A DNA stretch of 64,000 bases from Lentisphaera marina (GTDB taxonomy: Bacteria > Verrucomicrobiota > Lentisphaeria > Lentisphaerales > Lentisphaeraceae). How positions within the stretch are numbered: position 1 is the stretch's first letter; each line of letters begins with the position of its first letter. A model generated the notes under the pieces. It did not search any database, had not been told where the DNA came from, and worked only from the letters and a program-made list of their open reading frames with translations. Location: positions 1 through 64,000 of the forward strand of contig NZ_JAQZZL010000002.1 in NCBI RefSeq assembly GCF_028745505.1. The letters are read 5' to 3'. The position numbers and the translations under genes are program-made. This document shows positions 34,077 to 43,217 of the stretch, one piece after another.

Positions 34077-34612
34077 TAATCCTCAATTTTTGCGTAGTTG
34101 ACGAAAATGCCATGGGGCTTACAGCAAGCGCGAACGCGAACCCAACCATCTAGGGGCTCAGGAGTTTGAATATAAGCACGGAATTCCGTACCCTCATCGC
34201 CATAGAATTCGTCGTATTTTGCAGGTTCAGGAAAAGCAACCGTATGAACATTATTGAGGCGATCAGTAATTTCGACCCATGTCCAGTAGTGACCATTTTT
34301 GTGAGGGTGGACTTTATCATTACTACCAAAGCTGATGATAAACTCTTTTTTGTTACCGGCAATTTTTATGATGGGCTTATGTTTATCCATCGCTGTTTCA
34401 CTGCGTTTTTGACCATCGTAATCTTCGCCATTGAAGCCGTAGTAATCAAAACCTTTTTCGGGCTTGGTTAAAAAGCTTGAGTTTTCTGAGTAGGCAAAAG
34501 GGTCTTCGTCTTTGTAAAAATCCTCGGGCTCTTCATTAGATTCACAGGATGCCAAGAGGGCAGTTCCGGAAGCTACGAGTGCTGATTTGATAAAGGTTCT
34601 ACGGTTGTTCAT
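34076..34612 (-). CDS. Tat-exported superoxide reductase (neelaredoxin-like lipoprotein)
   Basis: Starting at ATG 34612 (GGAG lies 7 bases upstream), the 178-residue product begins MNNRRTFIKSALVASG...LLASC: a twin-arginine signal with a lipobox at C23. The rest shows class II superoxide reductase iron ligands: H in MDKHKPI, H in KVHPHKNGHYWTW (two), and the C-x-x-H pair in ACCKPHGIF. It would reduce superoxide to hydrogen peroxide outside the cytoplasm. An upstream in-frame ATG adds 11 residues but has no ribosome-binding site. It is unusual for SOR to be an exported lipoprotein; the more common form is cytoplasmic. Coupled to the lplA-like gene. Confidence 0.8.
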   Translation of the reverse strand: MNNRRTFIKSALVASGTALLASCESNEEPEDFYKDEDPFAYSENSSFLTKPEKGFDYYGFNGEDYDGQKRSETAMDKHKPIIKIAGNKKEFIISFGSNDKVHPHKNGHYWTWVEITDRLNNVHTVAFPEPAKYDEFYGDEGTEFRAYIQTPEPLDGWVRVRACCKPHGIFVNYAKIED

Positions 34613-34706
34613 TTTTAACTCCATTAAGTAGATGACACCGAGCAAGATAAATCACATAAGCAAATGCTCAACGTCTCAAAACTGTTAATTGACTGAGAGC
34701 GGAAAA

Positions 34707-35447
34707 TTATTCTTCTTCTTCATCAAATTCTTTTTCGAGTAAATAAGCGCGTAAGGCTGCAAAACCAGCTGCAATGAGGATGCTAAATCCTGTGGCAAAG
34801 TAATGAAAGAAAGCAATATCTTTAATTTTTTTTGCTTGAAAATGCTCAAGACAAAGAACATGAAAATCATGAGTAAGATCTCCTTTCCCTTGCATATAAT
34901 TAGCAAGAAAAGCCGCGTCATTTCTTAGGCTATAGGCAAAATCTATATTTTGATTAAAGATAAAAAAAGCACAGGCAATATATAGGCAGCTTTCAATGTT
35001 GTTAACTGACTGACTACCTGTTAAGCCACGGTAGAGAAAAATGGCGGCAAAGGCAATTTCAGTACCATGACCCATGTAGACACGCATGATATCTGCCCCT
35101 TCGTTTCTACTAGTAAAAATAAACAGAATGAGAAATCCTATATTACAGATGAGAGGAATGATATTTTTTCTTAGGTAATAAATCCCATAGATGAGCACAG
35201 CGTAAGTAAGATAAATAATCTCAATTTTTCTCTGCATATACATAGCGACGCCTCCACCATAGGTGAAGTCAAAAGCGGGAATCGAGGGATAGCCGTATAT
35301 CCAACCAAAAATAGAGTGACCGAGTTCGTGGATGAGTATAGTGAGGTAGGAAAAGATGAAGCGTGTGAACTGAAAGTTAAAGGCTAAAACACCTAAGATT
35401 ATCCCCAATACCAAACGGATGATTAACTCTTTATTTTCCTCTTTCAT
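34707..35447 (-). CDS. Membrane protein with HELGH zinc-protease motif (M50-like)
   Basis: The roughly 246-residue protein has a HELGHSIFGWIYGYP motif at about residue 41-55 in its second membrane segment and at least six predicted membrane helices. HExxH near the N-terminus in a hydrophobic helix suggests an intramembrane zinc protease (M50 group), although the second metal ligand (NPDG motif) is not evident. The start codon is taken as the second ATG (35447); the first lies 15 bases further. The C-terminus is acidic (LEKEFDEEEE). Its role is unknown. It is 94 bases upstream of the superoxide reductase gene. Confidence 0.6.
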   Translation of the reverse strand: MKEENKELIIRLVLGIILGVLAFNFQFTRFIFSYLTILIHELGHSIFGWIYGYPSIPAFDFTYGGGVAMYMQRKIEIIYLTYAVLIYGIYYLRKNIIPLICNIGFLILFIFTSRNEGADIMRVYMGHGTEIAFAAIFLYRGLTGSQSVNNIESCLYIACAFFIFNQNIDFAYSLRNDAAFLANYMQGKGDLTHDFHVLCLEHFQAKKIKDIAFFHYFATGFSILIAAGFAALRAYLLEKEFDEEEE

Positions 35448-35570
35448 CTTTCTATATCCCATAATTATCCAATTGTGATAAGATAAGGAAAGAATTTTAA
35501 TTGGAAAAGGTCAAATTAAAAATTAAGGACGTATATTCTTGAGAATTGCGACTTAGGTGAGGTAATCAAA

Positions 35571-36356
35571 TTGAAAAAAACGACAAAAAGACGAATTACT
35601 GTTTACATCGCGCTCTATTTTCTGGTGGGTTTACTTCTTTACTGTTTTCAAACGAGTCTCATTTATTACCCCGTCAAGAAAGTTGAGCATAGCTTTTTTG
35701 ACTTGGTCTTGCGAGATGGTGATGTGGAAATTTCTATCCTGCACGTCAATCGAGATAAAGAAAAGGCTATCATTTACTTTGGTGGCAATGGTGAGAGTGT
35801 GGTGGCGCGAGCCTATGAATTATTTCTACAATTCCCTGAGCATACGATTTATTTAATGGAGTACCGAGGTTATGGCGCGAGTACGGGAAGTCCTAGTGAA
35901 AAGTCATTTTACAAAGATGCCTTAGCTTTACATGATGCGGTGTCCGCAAATCATCAAAATTTATCTGTCATTGGACGTAGCTTGGGCACAGGAGTGACCA
36001 CTTATTTAGCCTATCATCGCCAAGTCGATAAAATGGTTTTGATCACCCCATATGATAGTATTCAAAGCATTGCCCAGAGACGTTTTCCCATTTACCCCAT
36101 GTCAATTTTATTGACGGAGAAATACCCTTCCGTCGATCGCGTGCCCGCATTGGAAATTCCCACACTCATACTCCTAGCCGACAATGATGAAGTCATCCCC
36201 ATGTCTCATTCGCAAAAGCTAATTGCGGCCTTCGCAAAAGTGAAATCGCAAGTAGCAGTCATCAAAAATTCTGGGCATAATGACCTCTCTGAAAGACAGG
36301 AATTTCAAAAGACTTTAAAAGCTTTTTTATCCCCCAGCCTGAAACCTGAAAGCTGA
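35571..36356 (+). CDS. Membrane-anchored alpha/beta hydrolase (BEM46/ABHD13-like)
   Basis: The 261-residue protein starts at TTG 35571 and has one N-terminal membrane segment (IALYFLVGLLLYCF). The alpha/beta hydrolase core shows IIYFGGNGES, LMEYRGYGASTGSPSE, the nucleophile elbow VIGRSLGTG (Ser near 141), an LLADNDEVIP acid region and the histidine KNSGHNDLS. It is probably a serine hydrolase facing the periplasm; substrate unknown. It is divergent from the HELGH gene and convergent with the sugar permease operon. Confidence 0.85.
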   Translation: MKKTTKRRITVYIALYFLVGLLLYCFQTSLIYYPVKKVEHSFFDLVLRDGDVEISILHVNRDKEKAIIYFGGNGESVVARAYELFLQFPEHTIYLMEYRGYGASTGSPSEKSFYKDALALHDAVSANHQNLSVIGRSLGTGVTTYLAYHRQVDKMVLITPYDSIQSIAQRRFPIYPMSILLTEKYPSVDRVPALEIPTLILLADNDEVIPMSHSQKLIAAFAKVKSQVAVIKNSGHNDLSERQEFQKTLKAFLSPSLKPES

Positions 36357-36359
36357 GTT

Positions 36360-37562
36360 TTAATGCAAATGCAGGTCGGCTAAAGAAGATTTGATGCGGC
36401 GGTAGAGTAGGGCAAAGAGGGTGAGGGTTGGCAAGATGGTGAAGGTTGCACCAGCCATGATGACGGCGAGGGGTTCGCCTAAACTTGCACCCATGAGTTG
36501 ACTAAGGGCTAAAGGTAAGGTTTGTTTGTCGGGGCTCTGAAGCACGATGAGGGGGAGGAGATGCTCATTCCAAGACATGATGAAATCCAAGAGGGCAAAG
36601 CTAAGTAAAGCTGAACTAATGAGCGGGAGAGCGTGGACAAAAGTTCTGAGTTCACTAGCGCCCTCGAGACGGCAGATATCTAAGAGGTCATCGGGGACTT
36701 GTTTCCAAATTTGTGTAAAAAAGAGCAAGCCGATGGCATTGAGGGCCCCTGGTAAAACAATTCCCGCGTGAGAGTTACTGAGGCCAATGAAGTTGATCCA
36801 TTCAAAGAGCGGTAGAATCAAGGATTGCTTGGGGATGAGAATAACTAAGATGGCTAAAGTGAAGAAAAATTTCTTGCCCTTGAAGTCAATTTTGGCAAAG
36901 ACATATCCCGCTGTGGCACTCAAAGTAACGGCACCAAAGCAGTGCAATAAAGCCACTAGGAGTGAATTCGTAAAGACTTTGCGAAAGTCGAAGTATTGGT
37001 ATTGAGCGAGATGATCGTATTCCGCTTGATAGCGAGCTTTTTCTTGCTCATTAGTCTCTGCCTGGATTTTCCTTTCTAGCTTTTCTAAATGACGCGAATT
37101 CGATTTGAGCAAAATATCGAAGTACTGAAAATCTAGATTGCTAATAATCGACCAAAATGATTCTTCTTCTTGAACAGGGACCTTATTTTTCCTTGGTGTC
37201 TGAGCGACTTGATCAAGTGTTATTAAGTCTTGTTCAAGATCCCTGAGGGCTTGTGCCTGTTCAGGCTTGGGGGACCTTTGCTGTAGGGCCTCGAGCTCTT
37301 TGATTTGAGCACGAATTTTGCGTTTTTCGCGAAATGATTGAGCGCGGTTTTTGACTTTCTTATCATCTTGTATGGCGACTTGCCGAGCTTGGATAAAACT
37401 CTTGCTCTGGGGGAGTAATTGACTGGATTGATAGATCTCTTGATTCGTTTTGAAGCTCGAGAAAAACATCCAAATAAAGGGGTAGATGAATACCAATGCA
37501 ACGCACGTAAGGATCATGGCGGATAAGTAGCTTTTGGCGCGCTTGTGTCTTTTCCAACTCAT
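36360..37562 (-). CDS. Sugar ABC transporter permease, MalG-like, with large coiled insert
   Basis: A 400-residue permease, about 120 residues longer than MalG-type proteins. TM1 is at about 15-35; residues about 45-190 form a hydrophilic, charged, coiled-coil-like insert (EKRKIRAQIKELEALQQR, LEKLERKIQAET, EQEKARYQAEYD). The core resumes at VFTNSLLVALL and has the EAA-loop signature DICRLEGASELRTFVHALPLISSALL. The insert sits in the external loop next to where the substrate-binding protein docks. Overlaps the MalF-like gene by 4 bases (ATGA). The ATPase gene is not in the operon and is probably encoded elsewhere. Confidence 0.85.
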   Translation of the reverse strand: MSWKRHKRAKSYLSAMILTCVALVFIYPFIWMFFSSFKTNQEIYQSSQLLPQSKSFIQARQVAIQDDKKVKNRAQSFREKRKIRAQIKELEALQQRSPKPEQAQALRDLEQDLITLDQVAQTPRKNKVPVQEEESFWSIISNLDFQYFDILLKSNSRHLEKLERKIQAETNEQEKARYQAEYDHLAQYQYFDFRKVFTNSLLVALLHCFGAVTLSATAGYVFAKIDFKGKKFFFTLAILVILIPKQSLILPLFEWINFIGLSNSHAGIVLPGALNAIGLLFFTQIWKQVPDDLLDICRLEGASELRTFVHALPLISSALLSFALLDFIMSWNEHLLPLIVLQSPDKQTLPLALSQLMGASLGEPLAVIMAGATFTILPTLTLFALLYRRIKSSLADLHLH

Positions 37563-38503
37563 TGTAGCTCATCCTTTTTTTGTCGCCAAAAGAGCAACCA
37601 AATTAAGGAAGCGAGAAAGGGTACGACTGACATACTAATGGCTGCAGCACGGTTAAATTGTTGAAAAGTGAAGCCGGTTTGATAGACGTAGGAAATGAGC
37701 AATAAGCCAGCATCATCAGTACCACCGGAGCCTCCGAGCAAACGATAGGAGCCCGCAAACATCGCAATGGAATCCACCATTAAATAAATTATGGCAAACA
37801 AGATAACATGAGAGCAAGAGGGGATACGCAAGTGAATGAGTCTCTTAAAAAAACTAGCGCCCTCGAGTTCGATGGCTTCTTCCAAGTTTTTGGGAATGGC
37901 TTGCAAAGAACAGAGGAAAAATAAAGTGATAAAGCCGGTCCAACGCCACACGGATTGGAAAATGAGCGCAAACATAATGAAGCGCGGGTCTTTTTGCCAG
38001 TTGATATAATCGGGCAAGGATTCGGCCCAAGGAGAATTTAAAGACTTGAGTAGGGCAATGAGCGGGGCGGCAATAAATTGATTGAGAATGCCATTTTCTC
38101 CGTGAAAAAAGAGTAAAAATAGAATGGAGAGAACTATGGGAGGGGTGATGCCTGGAACAATGAGAATAAAACTAAATACGGGGCGCAAGAGCTTGTGGCA
38201 GGCCAGGAGTAAATGAGCGAGAAAAAAGGAGAAAGGGATGATAATGCCAATTGCCCCAAGTGTGTATACGGTGGTGTTTTTTAGAGCTTTGTGATAAGTC
38301 GGATCTTTGATTAAGTCATAGTAGTGCGCTAAACCAATAAAGCTCTCATCACTCATTTGCTGATTGCTGAGGCTAGGATCAGAAGTGAAACTCATCATTA
38401 AGCCCTGGCATAAAGGGATGAGCCAGAAGAGGACGAGAAAGATAAAAAAAGGAAATAGCAGCACGGCTGTGCTGCTATTATAGGGTGAATGGGCTTTGTG
38501 CAA
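37559..38503 (-). CDS. Sugar ABC transporter permease, MalF-like
   Basis: The 314-residue permease has six predicted membrane segments and the EAA-loop motif EEAIELEGASFFKRLIHLRIPS. It would form a heterodimer with the MalG-like protein. It is transcribed between the binding protein gene (14 bases upstream) and the second permease (4-base overlap). Confidence 0.9.
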   Translation of the reverse strand: MHKAHSPYNSSTAVLLFPFFIFLVLFWLIPLCQGLMMSFTSDPSLSNQQMSDESFIGLAHYYDLIKDPTYHKALKNTTVYTLGAIGIIIPFSFFLAHLLLACHKLLRPVFSFILIVPGITPPIVLSILFLLFFHGENGILNQFIAAPLIALLKSLNSPWAESLPDYINWQKDPRFIMFALIFQSVWRWTGFITLFFLCSLQAIPKNLEEAIELEGASFFKRLIHLRIPSCSHVILFAIIYLMVDSIAMFAGSYRLLGGSGGTDDAGLLLISYVYQTGFTFQQFNRAAAISMSVVPFLASLIWLLFWRQKKDELQ

Positions 38504-38517
38504 TGCGGGACTAAAGA

Positions 38518-39816
38518 TTACTTATCTTGAGGGCCTTTATCATCAGGACCTTTACCGCCACCCATAGAAGCACCGCTATCGAGTGCACCTTTGAGTTCTT
38601 TTAAAGCTTCTTCTGCAGTCTGATAACCCATGAGAACAGAAGCAAAGTATTTTTCACGCATGAGAAAAACGGCCATGCCACGCTTGGCATTCATATTAAT
38701 CTTGGGAAGTTCTGACGACACACTGAGAATTGTGGCTCCCAATGACTCATTAGCAAAATAAGAATTAGTGGCGAGTAAGCGTGCATCGGTCCACGCTGGC
38801 TTGTAGGCCGGGAAACTATTGCGATTGACAAAGCGAGCCACGTTGGCTTCCTTATCAGTCATAACCCATTCCATGAAACCCCATGATTTATCAACGTTTT
38901 TACTGCCTTTATAAATCATCAGTCCTTGACCGGCAAAAGTCGCTGATTTATAAGCTTTTTTCGTTTTCTTGTCAGTCCAAGCTGGAAGTGTGGCAATGCC
39001 CCATTTCCCTTCGAGTGAGGGGCAAAATGATTGAATCATATCGAGACCATACCAATCAGCACCAATAATGGCGAGGACCTCGTTATTCTCTACGTCACCA
39101 GAAAAGAAAACAGGATCAAAAATAGTTCCGCGGTCAGGAAGGCCACCGATTTTATCTTTTTGCATCTTGGCGAGGATCTCGAGTGTGTCGACAGCTAGGT
39201 CAAAGTCAGGAAAAGCATTGCCTTTTTTGTCGAAGAGACGACCGCCACGCTGACGGAGTAAAACTTCAAAATAGCTTGGGTCTAAAGGAATGAATTTCTG
39301 ACCTTCCGCTGCGAGATCGGCACCTAAAGTTTGGAAGTCATCCCAAGTTTGGATGTCGTCTGCAGAGATGCCAAATTCTTCGAAGAGGTCTTTGCGATAG
39401 AAAATGACATAGGCACTAATGGATTGGGGTAGGCCATAGATGGCTTGGCCTTGACTGAATAGGTCGAGGCGCTGAGGGTGGAAGTCCTTGGCGATATCAG
39501 CTTTTTTAACGCGATCAGCGAGGTCGAGGAAAGGCGCAGGACCACGGAGGAACATGCTATAAACGATTTCGTCTAATTGAACGATATCGGGAGTGCCAAT
39601 TCCGGTTTTCATGGCGACGCTGAGTTTATCCGGCATTTCCATGAAGCCGAAAGCAGAGATTTCGGCGCTAAAATTGGGATCAATTTTTTTGTAGCGGGCA
39701 ACCATCTCTTCGTAGTACTGCTTATCTTGTACAGAACTGATCCAGATTTTCACGGGTTCAGCGGCAGTACTGATGAAACTAAAGAGTAGGGCACTGAGAA
39801 TAATAATGTTTTTCAT
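38518..39816 (-). CDS. Extracellular solute-binding protein family 1 (sugar-binding)
   Basis: Starting at ATG 39816 (GGAG lies 8 bases upstream), the 432-residue product begins with a signal peptide MKNIIILSALLFSFISTAAE. It has the family 1 SBP pattern: VKIWISSVQDKQYYEEMVARYKKI...TPDIVQLDEI, a WDDF region and NEVLAIIGADWYGLDMI, then a hinge with SATFAGQGLMIYKG. It ends with a Gly/Asp/Lys-rich low-complexity tail (GGGKGPDDKGPQDK). It captures an oligosaccharide or sugar for the permeases. An upstream in-frame TTG (39828) is not preferred. Confidence 0.9.
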   Translation of the reverse strand: MKNIIILSALLFSFISTAAEPVKIWISSVQDKQYYEEMVARYKKIDPNFSAEISAFGFMEMPDKLSVAMKTGIGTPDIVQLDEIVYSMFLRGPAPFLDLADRVKKADIAKDFHPQRLDLFSQGQAIYGLPQSISAYVIFYRKDLFEEFGISADDIQTWDDFQTLGADLAAEGQKFIPLDPSYFEVLLRQRGGRLFDKKGNAFPDFDLAVDTLEILAKMQKDKIGGLPDRGTIFDPVFFSGDVENNEVLAIIGADWYGLDMIQSFCPSLEGKWGIATLPAWTDKKTKKAYKSATFAGQGLMIYKGSKNVDKSWGFMEWVMTDKEANVARFVNRNSFPAYKPAWTDARLLATNSYFANESLGATILSVSSELPKINMNAKRGMAVFLMREKYFASVLMGYQTAEEALKELKGALDSGASMGGGKGPDDKGPQDK

Positions 39817-39944
39817 AGGGGTCTCCAAAAGCTTAGGTAAAATTATCTGCTTAATAGTATGGGATTAAGCAGGGTTTATCAAGTGTAAATTTGAGCTTGG
39901 AGAAATAAAGCCGCTCAGAGACTCATCATTTCAAGAAATAAGTC

Positions 39945-41141
39945 TTATTCAGCGGGGGCACCAATTAAAAATACTAAGGCGCAGATAGCTGCTAATCCCG
40001 CAAACATCAGGGCTTTCTTGGACTCTTTGTTCTTTTTAGCTAAGAGCGTCGCTAAACAACTCTGTAGTAAATAAAACAATGCAAAGGCCCGTGAGGCATA
40101 GACAATGATCAAATTGACATTGGTTTCCCAAGTTAGCACAATGGTGATCAGCAGAATGAAGGCATAGGCATAAGAAAGAGGAACTCGATGATGAGTGATT
40201 TCGCCTATTAGACCGCCAGCTCCGGCATTATCAGCTACGGCGGCACTAAACTGACTACCGATAGCTGCGATCACGAGCAAGGTGGGCAATACCACTGCCA
40301 CTGGCGTGGTGATTTCGATGATGGCGGTTACATCGGCTCCCATATCTTTGTGAAATAGTACGGTGGCTAAAGAGATGAATAGAACATAGATGATACTAGC
40401 CGTAATTTGCGCATATCGCATCGTTTTGACTCGCTCAGCAGGACTGTGCTGATCGCCCAAGTAACGCGAAGTCTCAAATCCTTGAACAACAATTAGGAGC
40501 CCGAGGAGGATGCGGATGTCATTGGAATTAATTGAAGAGGAAATTTCTGGTAGAGCCCAAGAACCTTGTGAAGCCAATTTGATATTGTAGTAAGCTAGGG
40601 CGAATAAAAGTGAACCAATCATGCCTAAATTGAGCGCTACGGCGTACTTCTCCATTTTTTCGAGCATACCGAGTCCTCGCCAAATGCCAATGAACCCAAT
40701 CGTTAATAGCAAAGCCGTGGTGATCCAATTGGCCATGAGCGGGTGGGTAATCCCAAAAGATTTAAGTAAGAAAGCCGCGAGTAATTGCAGGTAATAGGTC
40801 ACGGAAATGAAATAGGCCCCAGCTAAAATGATACGAGATAAAAAGGCAATTTGCTGGGGGTGGCCAGTCTCATTTTCGATGGGTTCGAAATTTAAAATAT
40901 TATAACGCATCACACTGCCGACACCATAGGCAATAACCAAGAGTATGGCCATACAAAAGACTGCATTCACTCCAACGACGCCACCGAGAAGAGGGGCACT
41001 GACCAAGAATCCACTTCCCATGATCGATGCCAAGGGGGTGACCATGGCTTGCCATGAAGAAGATTTCTTAAGCTTGGGGGAAAACGCCAAGTAGGCGCCT
41101 AAGCATAAGGCAATGATAATGATGAGCGAGTTGATAAGCAT
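39945..41141 (-). CDS. Polytopic membrane transporter, APC/LeuT-fold-like
   Basis: About 398 residues and ten or more hydrophobic segments; the N-terminus is ...INSLIIIIALCLGAYLAFSPKL, with IMGSGFLVSAPLLGGVVGVNA, typical of the broken helix 1 of LeuT-fold amino-acid transporters, and later PVAVVLPTLLVIAAIGSQFSAAVADNAGAGG. No ribosome-binding site is visible; ATG 41141 is my choice, with TTG 41186 an alternative. The substrate is not known; amino acid or amine transport is an inference from fold. It is monocistronic. The family itself is poorly characterised. Confidence 0.6.
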   Translation of the reverse strand: MLINSLIIIIALCLGAYLAFSPKLKKSSSWQAMVTPLASIMGSGFLVSAPLLGGVVGVNAVFCMAILLVIAYGVGSVMRYNILNFEPIENETGHPQQIAFLSRIILAGAYFISVTYYLQLLAAFLLKSFGITHPLMANWITTALLLTIGFIGIWRGLGMLEKMEKYAVALNLGMIGSLLFALAYYNIKLASQGSWALPEISSSINSNDIRILLGLLIVVQGFETSRYLGDQHSPAERVKTMRYAQITASIIYVLFISLATVLFHKDMGADVTAIIEITTPVAVVLPTLLVIAAIGSQFSAAVADNAGAGGLIGEITHHRVPLSYAYAFILLITIVLTWETNVNLIIVYASRAFALFYLLQSCLATLLAKKNKESKKALMFAGLAAICALVFLIGAPAE

Positions 41142-41233
41142 AAGTTCTATAGACTGATTATTTTGATGCCTATTATAATGACTCAAAATGTGAATTAAAA
41201 ATACTTTAAATCAAGCAAAGGGCATGTGGGAAT

Positions 41234-41264
41234 AAAAAAAGCCCGAAACCTAAGTTTCGGGCTT
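41234..41264 (-). terminator. Terminator of the tRNA-Gly transcript
   Basis: On the minus strand a stem of 11 bp (AAGCCCGAAAC / GTTTCGGGCTT, TTAG loop) is followed by a run of seven T residues, 4 bases after the tRNA 3' end. Confidence 0.9.
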
Positions 41265-41268
41265 GAAG

Positions 41269-41340
41269 AGCGAGTGATGAGACTCGAACTCACAACATTC
41301 ACCTTGGCAAGGTGATGCTCTACCATTGAGCTACACTCGC
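41269..41340 (-). tRNA. tRNA-Gly (anticodon GCC)
   Basis: The minus strand folds as a standard 72-base tRNA: acceptor GCGAGTG / CACTCGC, D arm GCTC-AATGGTA-GAGC, anticodon arm CACCT-TGCCAAG-type loop with GCC, and T arm GTGAG-TTCGAGT-CTCAT. The 3' CCA is not encoded. A strong terminator follows. Confidence 0.96.
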
Positions 41341-41478
41341 GTTGTGTGGCATTGATAATACACATAGTTTTATTTTGATCAAATGACTTTTTACAAAAAA
41401 AACAAAGTTTTTCTACAGGGAGCTGAATCCCACATTCGCCTGTATCAGCTTATGCAGGCAGATAAACTGAATAGACCT

Positions 41479-41919
41479 TTATGTATCTTTATGTTTATTA
41501 GCCATTTGTAAGTATTCCTCGCTCATCCCTGGTGTAAGGAGCTCGAGCATGAAGTGATTATCAATCCAAAATTCTACGACTCGGAAAGAACCGCGACGGA
41601 ACTCGGCGGCATGCCAATCATTTTCTTTGGCAATGGCTAAAATCTCTGGAGTCGAGAGCTGGCAAGAGATTGCCGCGTGGACCGCATTGAATCTTTCGGT
41701 GTTGTCATGTTGGAAATGACAAGGCTTAGAAGCATCGCCAGGACGAAGCGTTGTTTCCGCAGGGTAAATTTCTAAAGCCGAACCAAAGTCATCGCCAAAC
41801 CATAATATGAAGGCATTCGGCGTCGGAGAAAAATCAGTGATCTTACCCGAAAAGATTTTTTGCAGGATCTCAACAGTTCGCTGGGGATTAATTGTGGGGA
41901 GAGAAATATGGTGAATCAT
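41479..41919 (-). CDS. VOC-superfamily (glyoxalase/dioxygenase-fold) protein
   Basis: The 146-residue protein shows two beta-alpha-beta-beta-beta units: MIHHISLPTINPQRTVEILQKIF ... FGSALEIYPAE and CHFQHDNTERFNAVHAAISC ... VVEFWIDNHFMLELLTPG. Possible metal ligands (H4, E51 region, H85-ish, E135) are placed as in VOC enzymes but not in a pattern that names one. It stands alone on the minus strand. Function unassigned. Confidence 0.65.
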   Translation of the reverse strand: MIHHISLPTINPQRTVEILQKIFSGKITDFSPTPNAFILWFGDDFGSALEIYPAETTLRPGDASKPCHFQHDNTERFNAVHAAISCQLSTPEILAIAKENDWHAAEFRRGSFRVVEFWIDNHFMLELLTPGMSEEYLQMANKHKDT

Positions 41920-42016
41920 GTCGAACCTCGATAAGTATGTTGTGAATTAAATTTACAGTAGAGGAGTCACAAATTCTACTGTACGGAAAGAAACTTGCTT
42001 TGTAGAGAAGTTTTTC

Positions 42017-43057
42017 TTATGAGGCTTGTGTAAACTTCCACTTATTAGCAATTTTGACTAGGCTGAGCATAATGGGGACCTCTATGAGGACGCCCACCAC
42101 TGTGGCAAGAGCAGCTCCAGAATTGAGGCCGAAGAGGGCGATCGCCACGGCCACAGCGAGTTCAAAGAAGTTACTAGCACCAATCATGGCTGCAGGCGAG
42201 AGAATACAATGTTCAAGTTTGAGTTTTTTACCGATGAACCAAGAGGTGAAAAAGATAAAATAGGTTTGGATAGTCAAGGGAATAGCAATGATGAGGATAC
42301 TTAAAGGAGACTCAACAATCTTGTTGCCCTGAAAAGCAAAGAGAAGAACTAGAGTCATGATGAGGGCGATAATTGAGAATGGTTTGAGTTTCTTTAAAAA
42401 GGTATCTTTAAACCATGTTTCCCCATATTTTTTTATCAAAATCCGGTTGGAAAGAAAACCTGTAATGAGTGGAACTAGTACAAAAATAATGACACTCATA
42501 GTTAAAGTATCCATGGGGATTTCTACTTGATTTACCCCCAGCAAAAACTTAACTATAGGAATGAATGCAATAAGTAAAATGAGGTCATTTACCGATACTT
42601 GTACCAAAGTATAAGAAGGGTCCCCATCAGTTAAGTAGGACCACACAAAAACCATCGCGGTACAAGGGGCCGCACCTAATAAAACGGCGCCTGCAAAATA
42701 CTCCTGAGCTTGTTCAGGGTTCAAAAAGCCTTTAAAAATATTATCAAAAAACAGCCATGCAAAAAAGGCCATAGAAAAGGGCTTGAGCCCCCAGTTAATA
42801 AATAAAGTTAGAATCAGACCTTTTGGTTTTTTGCCCGCATTTTTGATAGAACTAAAATCAATTTGTACCATCATTGGGTAGATCATAAACCAAATTAATA
42901 TGGCGATGGGAATATTGACCTTTGCATAACTTAGCTCACCCAAAGGCTTGATTTCGTCCCCCATGAAGCGGCCAAGTAAAATCCCGACAACTATGCCGAG
43001 GCCGACCCATACGCTGAGATACCTTTCAAAGAGGCCTAAATTTTTTGTTTTATCCAT
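42017..43057 (-). CDS. Arsenite efflux transporter Acr3
   Basis: The 346-residue, ten-helix transporter belongs to the BASS/Acr3 group: NIPIAILIWFMIYPMMVQIDFSSI, the conserved cysteine in GAAPCTAMVFVWSYLTDGDP, VSVNDLILLIAF, and APAAMIGASNFFELAVAVAIALFG-type helix (here PAAMIGASNFFELAVAVA). The cysteine is needed for arsenite transport in Acr3. No arsR or arsC is adjacent, so the gene is an isolated efflux pump. Confidence 0.9.
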   Translation of the reverse strand: MDKTKNLGLFERYLSVWVGLGIVVGILLGRFMGDEIKPLGELSYAKVNIPIAILIWFMIYPMMVQIDFSSIKNAGKKPKGLILTLFINWGLKPFSMAFFAWLFFDNIFKGFLNPEQAQEYFAGAVLLGAAPCTAMVFVWSYLTDGDPSYTLVQVSVNDLILLIAFIPIVKFLLGVNQVEIPMDTLTMSVIIFVLVPLITGFLSNRILIKKYGETWFKDTFLKKLKPFSIIALIMTLVLLFAFQGNKIVESPLSILIIAIPLTIQTYFIFFTSWFIGKKLKLEHCILSPAAMIGASNFFELAVAVAIALFGLNSGAALATVVGVLIEVPIMLSLVKIANKWKFTQAS

Positions 43058-43163
43058 AAGCTAGAAATCTCTTTTTTAGTCGACATAGTTAGGTGATTCG
43101 TTAATAGCTAGAAACTTAATGGGTCATAAGCTGAAATCAAAAAAGTTAAAAGGGAAGTGGAGC

Positions 43164-43198
43164 AAAAAAAAGAGCGTCGTTCAAGGAACGACGCTCTT
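43164..43198 (-). terminator. Terminator after the FKBP gene
   Basis: On the minus strand a 13-bp stem (AAGAGCGTCGTTC / GAACGACGCTCTT) and a T run; 20 bases after the FKBP stop. Confidence 0.92.
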
Positions 43199-43217
43199 AG
43201 TAGTTATGTGACGGAGA

